Below, piece by piece: positions 40,089 to 51,673 of a stretch of 64,000 nt of DNA. The translations under genes were made by a program, and so were the position numbers. The notes under the pieces are model-generated. The model was not told the origin of the DNA. It made no database searches and was given only the letters and a program-made list of their open reading frames with translations. Origin of the DNA: JAMQKA01 sp034521835 (GTDB lineage Bacteria > Bacteroidota > Rhodothermia > Balneolales > Balneolaceae); NCBI GenBank assembly GCA_034521835.1, contig JAXHMA010000010.1, positions 212,768-276,767 on the forward strand, given 5' to 3'. The stretch's first letter is position 1, and the number at the start of each line of letters is the position of its first letter.

Positions 40089-41612
40089 ATGAATTCTGCA
40101 CTGGAAAATCTCTCAAAAACTCAGCTTATCGGACTGCTTACCGCCGAACGGCAGGCCGTTGAGCAGAACCTGCAAGCGAATTACAACGCGCCTGGCCCAA
40201 AAAGAGCAGAACGAGCGGTGGCTCAACCAGCAGATTGCCCAGCTCAAACGGATGCTCTTCGGGCAAAAGCGGGAGCGGTTTGAGGCGCCCGGGCAGACGG
40301 CCCTGCCGTTTGAGGCGCCCCCCGCCCAGCAGGCCCAACAGCAGCAGGCGCTGACCGAGAAGATCACCTATACCCGCCAAACCCAGTCCCGTACCGATCA
40401 CAAGGGCCGGTTGCCCCTGCCGGATCACCTGCCGGTCGAGGAAGTGGAGATCTATCCGGAAGGGGATCTGTCGGGGATGGTTTGTATTGGCCGGGAGGTG
40501 ACCGACCAGCTGGAACTGGCCCCCGCCCGGTTTTACATCAAACGATACATCCGCTACAAATACGCTCCGAGAGCAGGTGAGACGGGGAAATACATGATCG
40601 GGGAGCTCCCCGAACGAGTGATCGACAAAGGCATTCCCGGCCCGGGGCTGCTGGCCACCATCCTGACCGACAAATACGTCGACCACCTGCCGGCCTGCAG
40701 GCAACGCCAACGCTTCAGCCGCGAGGGGATCCCGATTGCCACCTCCACCCTCGACGGGTGGGCCGAGCGCCTGGAAATTCTCTGGGAGCACCTGCTTTCC
40801 GACACCCGCGCCCAGGGATACCTGCAGGCCGACGAGACGCCTATCAAGGTGCTGGATTCGGCCCAAAAAGGGGCCTGCCACCAGGGCTACTACTGGGTCT
40901 ATCACAGCCCGATCGACCGGACGGTGCTGTCGACTACCAGCCCACCCGCGGGGCACCGGCCACCAAGCGAATGCTGGATGGATTTACCGGATACCTGCAA
41001 ACCGACGGCTACGGGGTCTACGAGAAAATCGGCGGGCGCCCCGAGGTAGTACACCTGGCCTGTTGGGCCCACACCCGCCGGGCCTTCGAGGGCGCATTGG
41101 ATAATGACCGGGGCCGGGCAGAAATGGCGTTGTCCTGGATCCAGGGGCTCTACGCGGTCGAGCGTCAGGCCCGCCAGGACGGGCTGACCCCGGACCAGCG
41201 CAAAGCCCTGCGGCTGGAAAAATCGTTGCCCATTATTAACAAGATGGGCAAATGGATCTCCGGGGAGCTCAAACATGTGCTGCCCAAAAGCCAAATAGGG
41301 AAGGCCATAGCCTACAGCCTAGCCCGCTGGGACGGGCTCAGCGGTTATCTGTATGATGGGCTACTGGAGATTGACAACAACCTGGTGGAAAATGCCATCC
41401 GCCCGGTGGCATTGGGTCGAAAGAACTACCTGTTTGCCGGCTCACACGCTGGCGCCCGGCGGGCGGCGATGATCTACTCCCTGCTGGGAACCTGTAAGAT
41501 GCATGGGGTGAATCCACACCAGTGGCTCAGCCACACCCTTCAGCACATTCTGAGCACCAAATACAACGACATCCGATCCCTATATCCTCAAAATTTTAAA
41601 TCTAACACGTAG
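40089..41612 (+). CDS. tnpC: IS66 transposase TnpC, two frameshifts
   Basis: About 508 residues. Start ATG at 40089 (MNSALENLSKTQLIGLLTAE). A leucine-zipper-like N-terminus and zinc-binding part precede the DDE core: GYLQADETPIKVLD (first Asp), HLACWAHTRRAF (second) and LVENAIRPVALGRKNYLFAG (Glu). Frame breaks lie near 40185 and 40945. The stop overlaps the right inverted repeat. Confidence 0.9.
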
Positions 41613-41701
41613 TTGGTCGGGTGGATACTTAGCAACGAACACTTTTAAAATTTACAGTTATTATCAGGAAAACTTTCCGATTATAACTCTTCCAGAACCA
41701 G

Positions 41702-43102
41702 TTAGTAGGGAATTGTGTTTTCATGAGTACGTTTCACAACTTCGTTCTCGCGTTTGATTAGTTTATTTTTCGAAGTGTTGGATTCTTGAACCAGGTCAAA
41801 CGCGTCATAAAGTTCACCCGTTACCGTATACGCCCTGTATTTTAATGTATCATCCCTTATATGCACCACTTGATACAGCTGTGTATTTTCTCCGGAGCGT
41901 TCCATAATTGCACCATAAGATTCCCATCCCTCCTCTTTTATTTCGTACATTTTGGCACCGCTGACTGAGTTCACATATACTGTTCCTGAAGAGGGATCCC
42001 TTGTGTTCAGTCCACTTTTTACATTTTTTGCTCTTCCACGTGCATAGGTATGATCATGGCCCTGCAAAACCATATCAACATGATATTTGTCATAAATCGG
42101 CTTCCAAGTTTCACGGGTATACTTCCGATCTCGACCTTTTCCAGATGAAAATATTGGATGATGATGAGTAACAATGGTAAATCGATTAGGATTATATCTT
42201 TAAGTACATTCTCTAGCCATTTTGCCTGTTTGTCAATCTGTTCGTTTGAATTTAATCCGATAATACGTACACCCTGATAGTCAATGTAATATGTTGTTTC
42301 TTCGAGACCATCAGGTCCATTCAGTGGAAATTCAAACTGTGGTCGCCATTGTATAGATAGTTCTTCAATGTCCTGTTCATCTAATTCCTCTGTATATCCT
42401 TCATATTCGTGATTTCCAGGTATTGCTATACTTGGAAGCATGCTATGTATCCATCCCAGCACGATTCCAGCGTGCCCACTCCACATTACGATGTGCACGA
42501 TTAACTAGATCACCCGCATGAATTATAAAACGTGCATCGGGCTCTTTTGAGTATGCGCCTCGTATTGCCCTGGAACCATGGGAAAGAATACCATTCTGTA
42601 AATCTCCCAAATAGATAAAGCTGAACGGTTCAGGATCCTTACTGGCCGTACGGACATGAAACCACTCACTCCAATGCCCTTCCTGTCCCACACGATAGGC
42701 ATATATAGTGTCCGATTTCAGATCACTAAAAGTAACTGAATGATAGTTGGCCTCAACCTGTTCCCCTTCTACTTCTTTGGGTTCCATCTTCGTAACATCT
42801 GAAGTAAGTGTTTCAGCCTTAGCATGGAAATTTGGGGCTGGTGTTGCAATCCCTACAAGTGCCTTACCTTCGGTAATCGAAGTACTCGTCCTCCAAGTAA
42901 CGCTCAACGACGTAGCGGGATCATCCTTCCAAGTAGCAACAATACGATCCGGATATTCAGTAGGAATGGTGCCAAGTTCACCTTCATGAATGTGCTCATG
43001 CTGATGTCTTGTATGTTGATCCTCTTCTAATATATCATATCCCTGAAAGCAGACTATTATGGTCAAAACAAATGCTAAGGTATAAGCTTTAAATTTCTCC
43101 AT
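41702..43102 (-). CDS. Purple acid phosphatase-like metallophosphoesterase, exported, frameshifted
   Basis: About 467 residues with an N-terminal hydrophobic signal (LAFVLTIIVCFQGYDIL). A His-rich patch follows (HTRHQHEHIHEG, residues 30-41). A fibronectin-III-like domain (ATWKDDPATSLSVTWRTSTS) precedes the phosphoesterase core: FSFIYLGDLQNG, IIHAGDLVN, SIAIPGNHEYEGY and VLQGHDHTYARG, the expected dimetal ligands. Breaks near 42480 and 42150 shift the frame; a HHHPIF-type motif lies in the damaged part. It probably hydrolyses a phosphoester outside the cytoplasm. It follows dctM by 60 bp on the same strand and may belong to the uronate operon. Confidence 0.82.
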
Positions 43103-43162
43103 CTTACTAAATATTGCAGTTTGTTGTTATTAAACGATAAACATCATACTTCATATGAATTG

Positions 43163-44460
43163 TTATAATCCAAATATGTTTGGTAACCAGAGGCTCAGTT
43201 GCGGGAAGTAAGTGACCAAGAATAAAGCCACTATCATTGCGATAAATAAAGGTAAAAGCGGTTTTATCACTTTCACAATACTTGTTTTGGCTACTCCTAC
43301 ACCCACAAATAAGATAGATCCTACCGGTGGAGTGCACAGACCGATACAGAGGTTCAAAATCATAATAATACCAAAGTGCGTGGGATCCATCCCCATTTCA
43401 GTAACGATCAGGTAAAAAGATAGGGGTGAAAATTAATATCGCAGGGGTCATGTCCATGAACGTACGCACAAAGAGTAGAATGAAGTTGATCATTAAAAGG
43501 ATAACAATGGGATTGTTGCTTAACCCAAGCAGCGCAGCGCTAATAGATTGAGGAATATGTTGATATAGACAATATCCATGACATCGCAATCGATGTTCCG
43601 ATCAAAAGCATTACAATTGCTGTAGTTTTGACCGATTCAAGAAAAAGTTCAGAAAGTTTTTTTACCGAAAGTTCATTGTAGTAGTAACCGAGGATAATGG
43701 TATACAACACGGCCACAGCCGCAGCTTAGTTGCGGTAAAAATCCCTGCCACAATCCCCCAATTACAACTATAAGCAATAATAGAGAGGGAATAGCATCTA
43801 AAAAACTTCGGAAAAGTTCTTTAAAAGTTGTTCGATCTTCCCGTCGGATAGTCTTTCCGTATGGCCCATATTGCTGCTACGATCATAAGCAAGAGTCCAG
43901 TCAAAATACCGGGAATATATCCTGCGACAAAAAGTGCCGCAATAGACACTCCACCACTGGCTAATGAATAAATAATCAATACGTTGGAAGGTGGAATTAG
44001 CAGTCCCGTGGTCGAAGAGTAATGTTAACCGCGGCTGCAAAATCTTTCGAATAGCCCTCCTCCTCCATACGAGGACCTCGTACACTTCCCACGGCCGTTA
44101 CTGCCAGCTACTACAGAACCCGCGACAGCACCAAATGGCATGGCGGCTACAACATTGACGTGGGCAAGTCCCCCCGGCAGCGAGGCCACGTCAGGTTTTT
44201 TGCCAATGCAGATAAGTGCTCGAAGCTATTCCTCCTCTGTTCATAATTTGTCCGGCGAGAATAAAAAATGGGATGGCCAGCAGCGTAAAGCTATCCAGGC
44301 TCGTGCCAATTCGTTGTGCCATTGTCGTAAAGGCTGGAACAGAATCAATACTTATTAACATGGTCACAGAGTGGATGCTCGCAATACTCCAACTATAGGA
44401 ACTCCAATTGCCAACAAGATTAAAAAGCTGATTACTAGTACTAATATATAAGAGCGCCAT
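43163..44460 (-). CDS. dctM: TRAP transporter large permease DctM, frameshifted
   Basis: The 12-helix permease of a sodium-driven TRAP transporter, about 432 residues. Recognisable parts: MLISIDSVPAFTTMAQRIGT, SFTLLAIPFFILAGQIMNRG, then MINFILLFVRTFMDMTPAIL, and HFGIIMILNLCIGLCTPPVG near the C-terminus, all conserved in DctM. Chosen start ATG at 44460 (MALLY). At least four breaks. It forms dctPQM with the next two genes. Confidence 0.85.
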
Positions 44461-44479
44461 GTTATACCCTTTTTCTTGT

Positions 44480-44959
44480 TCATTTCTGCAGTTGGATTCT
44501 ACCAGCTCATCCAGTTTAAATAGATCCAAAATTTTATAATAACATATCAATACACCACTAATTGGGATGACTAGATAAACGTATGCTAGCTGTATTTGAA
44601 GGGCAGCTGAAGTTTGTCCCAACGTGTAGGTGATATATACAAGTTGGCTTCCTCCGATGATCAAAGCTGTGACAGCAAATGCAATTATTATGAGATTGAT
44701 GAAGATAGTAAGTGTACGTTTGTTTTGGCCTGTTAACCGGTTGGAAGAATGTCGATGGCAATATGCATATTTTCTCCTGAGATATAAGCAGCCCCCAACA
44801 GTCCTATCCGGATAAGTGAAACCGGGCTAATTCCTGCGTAATAGTACTCGCTGCACCAAGGGTGTATCTGGTAAAGACTTGCCAAAGTACAGCGATAAGC
44901 ATAATTGCCATTAGTAACAGCAAAAATGATCCAACAAATTTATTGACTTTTTCTCTCAT
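44480..44959 (-). CDS. dctQ: TRAP transporter small permease DctQ, frameshifted
   Basis: About 160 residues, four membrane helices. It starts MREKVNKFVGSFLLLLMAIM with LWQVFTRYTLG, the DctQ hallmark, then a broken middle and YTLGQTSAALQIQLAYVYLV, IPISGVLICYYKILDLF. The stop is placed at TGA 44480 by frame, with about 10 bp uncertainty. Positioned between dctP and dctM. Confidence 0.8.
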
Positions 44960-44994
44960 CACAGACCTCCATTAGTCAAGGGATGTACATTCCT

Positions 44995-45957
44995 TTATTT
45001 TTGAACAAGCTCATAAAGTTGCGGATCGTTTTCTTTCAAGTTGTTCATAAGATTGGTTCAGTGAGTTCTCTAAAAGGTTCTTGTCGGGCCGATTGACTTC
45101 TACGCCGGCAGCTTTAACCTTCTCGAGTGCTTCCTCCTCAGCTTCACGCCACAAATTTCGCTGATAAACGGCTGAGGAGTCGGCTGCCTCCTGTACCCAT
45201 TTCTGCTGTTGCTCTGTCAAGCTATCCATGTTTTCGTTCCGATTACTGAGGCATCTCGGATGGCAGTATGTTCATGGAGACTATAATGATTACATACTTC
45301 GAAGTGTCGAGAGGTATGGAGAGAGGAGGTTTTTTCTGCCCCATCTACGATTCCTTGCTGCAGAGCCGAGTATAATTCCCCCATGATATCGGTGTTGGTG
45401 ATCCGCCAACTTCATTACTATATTAATTGCTAACTGACTTTCCATTACACGTATTTTCAATCCTTCTAAATCCTCGGGGTCTTCAATTGGTGTGGTTTTT
45501 GTATAGAAACTTCGTTTTCCAGCATCATAATAGGTGACTCCTCGCAACCAACCAGTGTCAGCAAAAGATCTCTACCAATTTCCCCATCCAGGACGCTGAA
45601 CCGGTGTTCATCGGTTCTGAACAAATAGGGAAGGCTAAATACCGGGCCTTGGGAGTAAAGTTTTCCAACACCGCTGCCGAGACCTTGGTCATTGCAGAGC
45701 TGCCGATCTGTGACAGTTGATAAGTTCACGTTCCGTCCAAGCTGCTGGCTGGGATAAACTTCAATTTGTAGTTTACCGCCTGATTTTTTTGCCACGCGAT
45801 CTGCCATCAACGCCATCGCTTTATGAACGGGATGAGTTACGTCCAAACCGTGGCCTAAACGGATAGTTCGAGTGTCATTGATCTGATCACAACTTCCAAG
45901 AACTAGTGTCAAAACATAGCATATAAGGAGAGTGGGGATTACCTTCATTTTTTTCAT
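44995..45957 (-). CDS. dctP: TRAP transporter substrate-binding lipoprotein DctP, frameshifted
   Basis: About 320 residues. Lipoprotein signal (LICYVLTLVLGSCDQ). The DctP fold is clear: IRLGHGLDVTHPVHKAMALM, GGKLQIEVYPSQQLG, SQGPVFSLPYLFRTDEH, PEDLEGLKIRVMESQLAI and a C-terminal helix (QQQKWVQEAADSSAVYQRNL), ending PQLYELVQK at 44995. Given the kdu genes upstream, the ligand is probably a uronate or unsaturated uronate. Breaks near 45560-45700, 45400, 45240 and 45050. Confidence 0.85.
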
Positions 45958-46324
45958 GAAAACATATCCCTTGTTAAAATTAAAAGTTATTTTGTGACAA
46001 ATTTTTATTTGTTTTAGTCTTTAAACTCTGTCATAATATTTTAGAGAAATACTTGCTTTATAGCCTTTACAAATGATCGATGTTTTTTGCTATCTTTGCG
46101 AAATAAGCACTTCCCAATCTACCTTTACCTGTAATAAGTTTTTAGTATTAACTTTTCCTGATACAAGTAAGTCGTTTGACCGACAAGTTATATTCTATAA
46201 TTTCATCCAGATTTACTATATCTGCAACACCCCTAATTACTGTAGCATCGTATTGAAAATTTCCACATTCTATTGATAAAACATTGCGTTAAGAGCTATA
46301 CTGTTTGGCTGCCAAGCTTAATAT

Positions 46325-47130
46325 TTATTGGTCTTCATCAACCGGTTTACCTATAGTGGCAAGAATACCACCATCTACATAAAGGATGTGGCCATTAATA
46401 AAATCACTGGCTAGTGGATAAGCGAAAACTGCTGCTCCCGCTAGATCGGAAGGGTCTCCCCACTTCCTGTCGGCGTACGGCTTTTGATAAATTCGTGAAG
46501 TGGATTTCCGTCTTTGCGGAATGGCCTCGGTCTGCGAGGTGGCAAAATAACCAGGACCGATGCCGTTCACTTGAATGTTGTAGCGCGCCCGATTCGGTGG
46601 CCAGGTTCTTTGGTGCAGCATTTTGCAGTCCACCCTTGGCCGCCGCGTAGGCACCGACGGTATCCCGGCCAAGTTTCTCGCTCATCATCGAGCAGATATT
46701 GATGATTTCCCTGCTCTTCGTTCAATCATATACCTGCCCACCTTTTGCGCCATAATAAAGGGACCGACCAAAATCGACATCAATAACCCGCCGGTAATCC
46801 TCCACATCCATATCTTTCAGCGGTTGACGCTTAATGATTCCTGCATTGTTCACCAGGATATCGATTGGACCAATTTCATTTTCAATTTTGTCAATATGTT
46901 CTCGGCCTTGTCTTTCCTTGGTGACGTCAAAAATGAAGCCATGGGCTTTATAGCCTTCATTTTGTACTCCTCCAGGGCATTGTCCCATGCGCGGTGGAGT
47001 GCGTCCCGTTAATAATCGAATTCCGCACCGGCTTCTGCAAGTCCTTTTGCCATTGCCGTTTCCGGAGTATCCATGGGTGGCGCCTGCTGCAAATGCTCGT
47101 TTGCCTTCAAGATTAAAGAGATTACTGATT
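46325..47130 (-). CDS. kduD: KduD-like 2-dehydro-3-deoxygluconate 5-dehydrogenase (SDR), frameshifted
   Basis: A short-chain dehydrogenase of about 265 residues. FNLEGKRAF...GATHG begins the NAD fold (47115-47060), then IGPIDILVNNAGIIKRQPL, the active site YAAAKGGLQN (Tyr-x3-Lys), and VNGIGPGYFATSQTEA...VDGGILATIGKP, the KduD-type C-terminus. At least four breaks; no clean ATG is visible, so the start is approximate. KduD reduces 2,5-diketo-3-deoxygluconate to KDG. It lies directly downstream of kduI. Confidence 0.83.
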
Positions 47131-47145
47131 GTTTAACCAAAATTT

Positions 47146-48048
47146 TTATTCAACTTGATTAATAAACTGTAGAGATTCTGCCTCTTTTTCGGGCTCCACA
47201 GTATCCATATCCCCATAATCCAGGTTTTCACCAGCCATACCCCAGATAAAGGAGTACAGCTGCTATGTGCCCTGAGCCACAATGGATCGACCACGGGGAG
47301 AGAGGCGCCGCCTGGTGGTTGTGCATGAAGATGTGCCGCGTCTTCTTCCGGTTCTCCCATGAAGTGGGCAACTCCTCCTGGTCATTACGGGAGAATCGAA
47401 GTAGAAATAGGCCTCCATTCTCCGGTCGTGGACGTGAGCCGGCATGGTGTTCCAAACGCTGCCCTTTTTCCGGATCGTAGTCGTCCCATCTGCAGCTGGC
47501 AGGTCTCCACTACGCTGTTGACCAGCAGTTTGTAAATAATGCGGTGATTGGATTCTTCCGGGAACCCTTTTTCTACCGACTAGCCTCCTCCAGAGTTGCA
47601 TGTGTAGTTGGATTTTTGCGATGCGCCGGGGCCGAGTTCGATGTAAAGAGTCGGCTGTTTGCCATACAGCGGCTACGAAGGTCACTTCTTCTGGAGCCGC
47701 GCCCTATATAGATCGCTTCTTTATTTTTTTAACTCATAAGAATTGCCATCGACAGTGACCGTTCCCTTTTCACCTACATTTATCACTCCTAATTCCCGCC
47801 GATCAAGAAATTTTTCGGCTTTTCAGAGGTTCGATGGTTATCTAGCATAATTGGCTTCTTCCCGGGTTTTTGTTCGTCCTACGATGTAGCGGTCATAATG
47901 GCTGTCAGACCAGGTTTATCCGCAGAAGAAAAAATATTTCCAACTAAAAATTATCTCTAAGTCTTTTTGGTTATCATACGCTTTTAACATCCGCAGGATT
48001 CGAAGCATACCGAACTGAGCAGTTCGTATCCATCAGATTTAGTTTCAT
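47146..48048 (-). CDS. kduI: KduI-like 5-dehydro-4-deoxyuronate isomerase, heavily frameshifted
   Basis: About 300 residues. It starts MKLNLMDTNCSVRYASNPAD at 48048, as in KduI. Then YDRYIVGRTKT, ELGVINVGEKGTVTVDGNSY, EALYIGRG-like text, FNSAPAHRKNPTTHATLEEA, MPAHVHDRRMEAYFYFD (metal ligands), ETRHIFMHNHQAALSPRWSI (pieced from frames) and GMAGENLDYGDMDTVEPEKE to the TAA at 47146. This cupin-like isomerase converts the 4,5-unsaturated uronate product of polysaccharide lyases to DKI for KduD. At least seven breaks, the most damaged gene here. Confidence 0.82.
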
Positions 48049-48525
48049 TAAATAACTTTACTTAATCCTTTACATTGCAGGATCTTCATCAAGCCATCCT
48101 CGTACAACCTTTTCACCATAACGGGAGTAACCCCGTTTACATAGCTTTTTTCCTTCTTAAGAGAATACATCTGATGAAAATCTTTGCTAAGTAAATTTTA
48201 GTGTATAAGTATTTATATCATCTTAATTCTACTAACTAGACAACTCTAACTATTTTTCCCGTGACAGTTATTTCTAAATTTTTTTAAATGTTACTAGCTA
48301 TGGTTAAGAATCTTCAATCTGAATTTTTAGAACTTACATACAAGGAGTCAGTCGGGACTTCCACCACTAACATAGTAGATCTAGTTATACCGCAAAACCG
48401 TACAAACTTTACCTTTTTTTGAATTTCGAATTAATTGTCACAATACTCATATTTCCTACCTATGTCATTCTATGAGCTGCTGCCAGTGACCTGCCACTTA
48501 ACCGAAATTGGATAGTCGAAATTAC
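48049..48525. other. 477 bp upstream of kduI, no clear gene
   Basis: AT-rich. On the minus strand a short frame ends YSRYGEKVVRGWLDEDPAM at about 48072 and looks like the C-terminus of a decayed protein, family unknown. The rest should hold the kduI control region, but I see no convincing promoter or operator. Confidence 0.35.
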
Positions 48526-48818
48526 TAGTGTCCGGTCAGAGGAAAGTACATACTTGTAAATATTTGTGTAACAATGAATTATGGAGTTTTATATTTTTAT
48601 CAATTTGAATTCAAAACTACATATTGACAATCACACACTACTCTGAGGATGCGTAATCAGTGAAAATGTTTTCACGGGACTATTAATTTACTCACGGTCA
48701 TGCTTATTTGTAATCCGATAAGATCTAAGCAAATGACGTTTAAACAGTTATTTTTAGACTAATTCACTCACGATATTTTGGAATTGCTACAAAAAAATGG
48801 ACAGTAAGTTAAGCCAGA

Positions 48819-49690
48819 TCATGCAGCCAGTTCTTGTTTTTGTGTTAAGTAATTCTGCATTTCCGCCGGTGTTCGATAGTCCAGCGTAGAATGCAGACGC
48901 TGGCGATTATACCAGATCTCAATAAATTGGAAGATTACCTCCTCGAAGATTGTTGTAATTATAGTGCTTAGGTTCTATCGGTAGTTCTGCTTTAAAGGTT
49001 TTAAAGAAGCTCTCGGCCGGAGCGTTATCCCAGCAGTTGCCTTTACGGCTCATGCTTTGGCGAACTAACGGTCGGGCATCTAGCAACTTCGTAAACTCCT
49101 CACAGGCATATTGGATACCCCGGTCAGAATGGAAGATTAACTCCTGGTCGATAGTCCGCTTTTGGCAGGCCTGTTTCCAGGCCGGAATAATCGTCTCATC
49201 GGCGCTCATACCTTCCGAGAATGACCAACCCACGATCTGGCGATCAGCCAGATCCATGATGGTCGTCAGATACAACCACCCCTGATTGCTTGGGATATAG
49301 GTAATGTCGCTTACCCACACCTGACCCAATCGGCCAACCGAAAAGTCTTGGTCTAACCGGTTCGGGGCCACCGGCAGGGAATGTTTCGAATCGGTAGTAG
49401 CAACCCATTTGGGGCGAATCTGGCTTTGTATACCTTCTTTTCTCATCAGCCGAGCTACTCTCCGGCGGCTAGCTGTCTCTCCCTCTCGAAGCAGTTGCTG
49501 GTGAATGCGAGGACTGCCATAGGTCTTCCCCGACTTCAGCCAAATCTTGTTTAATTCGTCTCAGAAGGCGCTGGTTTTCTTTGGCGCGATCGGAGGGCTC
49601 GCGACTCATCCAGCTATAATAGCCGCTTCTGCTTACATCGAATACCTCGGACATCTTCACAATGGGAAATATGTGTCTGTGTTCAGCCAT
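48819..49690 (-). CDS. IS3 transposase OrfB, frameshifted
   Basis: About 290 residues. HTH_21-type N-terminus (FPIVKMSEVFDVSRSGYYSW) and an rve integrase core: VWVSDITYIPSNQGWLYL (Asp), LIFHSDRGIQYACEEF (Asp), KGNCWDNAPAESFFKTFKAE (Glu), then IEIWYNRQRLHSTLDYRTPA and the end at 48819. Breaks near 49500 and 48940. Catalytic triad intact. Confidence 0.9.
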
Positions 49691-49701
49691 AAACTGGAAG
49701 A

Positions 49702-49999
49702 TTACCCGTTTTTCTTGGTAAAGATGCCCATCGCCTTTTTTAAGATATCCCGCTCCATACGCACGTCAGCCAGTTCTTTCTTCAATTCGGCCAGCTGCTT
49801 CTCTTCGGGTAGTCCGGCTGGGAATACCTTTGCCCGGAAAGGATTGCTGGGGTTTCTTTTTATACTCGGAGCGCCAAGCGTAGATAAGGCCCGGGTTAAT
49901 ACCCAGCTCATCGGCCAGCTCCCGGATATTGTCCCGCTGGTAACTTTGTTGGATTACGTCCAGTTTAAATTCTTTGCTGTAGGTTCGTCTTTTACTCAT
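49702..49999 (-). CDS. IS3 transposase OrfA, one frameshift
   Basis: About 99 residues. HTH_Tnp_1 domain: RRTYSKEFKLDVIQQSYQRD, IRELADELGINPGLIYAWRS, then a leucine-zipper tail LAELKKELADVRMERDILKK AMGIFTKKNG. The break lies near 49855 in an A/C run. In the family OrfA and OrfB are joined by programmed frameshifting. Confidence 0.88.
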
Positions 50000-50128
50000 A
50001 ATTGTTAGTTGTCATAAATTGCGGCGACAATCTATGGCTTAACTGGGTGTCCACCAAAATGTAGCAAGTTCATTTACCCCATCATTTTATAACTAATTGG
50101 GACTCAATTACTTTAATGCGGACACTAG

Positions 50129-51673
50129 GAGTCTGTCGGACTTTCCGGACATAATGTAGTAGATTTAGGCAACGTTTATAAAAATCGAACAGATCTGTTT
50201 TATATGGCTAATTTCAAGTTAGTAGATCGCGATACCTCGTATTTGTTACCACCTTCGGTTGACCAATGGTTGCCCGAAGATCACCTGGCCCGGTTTGTGG
50301 TCGAGATCTGTCGATCAGCTGGATATTTCGGCTCTGGAAGGGGCTTACACTGGCAGTGGCTCTGATGCCTATCATCCCCGGATGATGTTGGCGTTGCTGT
50401 TTTACAGCTACGCTACGGGCATGTTTTCTTCTCGCAAGATCGAGGCCGCGACCTATGAGTCGGTGCCGATGCGGTATGTAGCAGCCAACCAGCATCCTGC
50501 CCGTGACACCATTTGCACCTTTCGCAAGCGGTTTTTGGGTCCCTTGGGATCCCTGTTCACCCAGATTCTGCTGGTGGCCGCCCAGATGGGACTGGCTGAG
50601 CTGGGGGATGTGAGTATTGACGGGTCTAAATTCAAAGCCAGCGCCAGCAAACACAAGGCTATGAGCTGGGAGCGGGCCTGCGCCTTGGAAGACCAGCTGA
50701 GCGAGGAGGTGGCCGAGCTGCTGGAAAACGCGCCGAAGCAGGCCGACCAGCAAGACGAGGAGGACGGGACGCTTGCCGGAGGAGCTGGCCCGCCGCGGCA
50801 GCGGCTGGCTCAAATTCGCCAGAGCTAAGGCGATGATCGTCGATCGGGCCGACGAAGCGAGGCGAGGAAGAAAAGGCGGACTATGAGGCCAAGATGGCCG
50901 AGCGTCGTACCAAGGAGAAGCGAACAGGCACCAAGACGCCCGGCCGGAAGCCCCAGCCCCCGGAGCCGGGCCCGCGGGATACGGACCAAGTGAACTTCAC
51001 CGACCCCGAATCGCCGGATCATGCTGACCAGTGGCAACGGCTGGCAGCAGGCCTGGAACGGGCAGACTGGCCGTCGATATGGACTCGCCACCTGATCGTG
51101 GGCGGCCACATCAGCCAGGCCCCGAATGACAAGCAGGAATTGGAACCGGTGTTGAACCAACTGGAAGCCTGCCCGAGCAGGTGGGCAATACCAAACGCAT
51201 TGCCGCTGACAACGGATATTATAGTGAAGACAATATCAGCGAAGCCACCGACCGGGATATAACGCCTTACCTGGCGACCGGTCGCCAGTCCCACAACCAG
51301 CGCTGGGACGAGCGGGTCGCCGACCGGGCCCGCCGCCGGAAGAGGAGTCGCGAGACAGAACGGATGGGCTGGCGGCTAAACACGCCGGGAGGGCAAAACC
51401 TTCTACGGGCGGCGCAAAGCGACGGTGGAGACCGTCTTCGGCATCATAAAACATGTGATGGGGTTCCGGCAGTTTAGCCTGCGGGGCCTGAAGTAGGTCG
51501 GCGGGGAGTGGAATCTGATCAAATGCGCCTACAATGTGAAACGCATGCATGGGTTGGCTATATAAGCCAGCCACGGAGAAGAATATCTGAGATGGAAATC
51601 GAAAACAAAATACTAAAAACAATAAGTTTGCCGACTAAATATACTACAAAAAGAAATTTAGTCCGACAGACTC
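50129..51673 (+). mobile_element. IS1182-type insertion sequence, 1545 bp
   Basis: Inverted repeats GAGTCTGTCGGACT at 50129-50142 and its complement at 51660-51673, flanked by CTAG on both sides (50125-50128 and 51674-51677). The left CTAG overlaps the right end of MITE copy 1. GC-rich inside, AT-rich outside. Confidence 0.85.
50204..51565 (+). CDS. IS1182-family transposase, frameshifted
   Basis: About 455 residues: MANFKLVDRDTSYLLPPSVD, DUF772 (YHPRMMLALLFYSYATGMFS), VSIDGSKFKASASKHKAMSW (Asp), a charged insert, HLIVGGHISQAPNDKQELEP, IAADNGYYSEDNI (Asp) and KATVETVFGIIKHVMGFRQF (Glu). Breaks near 50300, 50785, 51085, 51175, 51410 and an in-frame stop near 51495. It could be inactive. Confidence 0.85.

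Larger units (their letters stand above)
39331..41628 (+). mobile_element. Complete IS66-family element with 8-bp target duplication
   Basis: Perfect 20-bp inverted repeats GTATCCACCCGACCAACTAC at 39331-39350 and 41609-41628. They are flanked by identical TTAGCAAC (39323-39330 and 41629-41636), the 8-bp duplication typical of IS66. Inside are the three expected genes tnpA, tnpB, tnpC. GC-rich relative to flanks. The intact duplication indicates a recent insertion. Confidence 0.95.
48779..50072 (-). mobile_element. IS3-family insertion sequence inside the MITE
   Basis: Ends TGGAATTGCTACA (48779) and TGTAGCAAGTTCA (50060-50072) are imperfect inverted repeats with TG...CA termini. It is flanked by TTT on both sides; the uninterrupted copy at 60.4 kb reads CGATATTTACCCC, which fits a 3-bp duplication. 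Two overlapping-type orfs, orfA and orfB. Confidence 0.85.
48526..50127. repeat. MITE-like repeat, copy 1, split by an IS3 element
   Basis: TAGTGTCCGGTCA (from 48526) and TGCGGACACTA (to 50127) are inverted ends. Without the IS3 element (48779-50072 plus 3-bp duplication) it is about 305 bp and matches 60226-60528 along its length (shared blocks such as AACTAATTGGGACTCAAT and GTAATCCGATAAGATCTAAG). No coding capacity. Flanking CTAG on both sides may be its target duplication. Confidence 0.8.

Noticed and set aside
40138..40956. 272-residue minus-strand frame
   Set aside because: Antisense of the IS66 transposase, whose DDE residues are on the + strand.
46160..46190. Operator palindrome GTCG...CGAC between dctP and kduD
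   Set aside because: Only four paired bases per side around TTTGAC; could be chance, no second copy seen.
50214..50813. 199-residue minus-strand frame
   Set aside because: Antisense of the IS1182-type transposase; no own motif.
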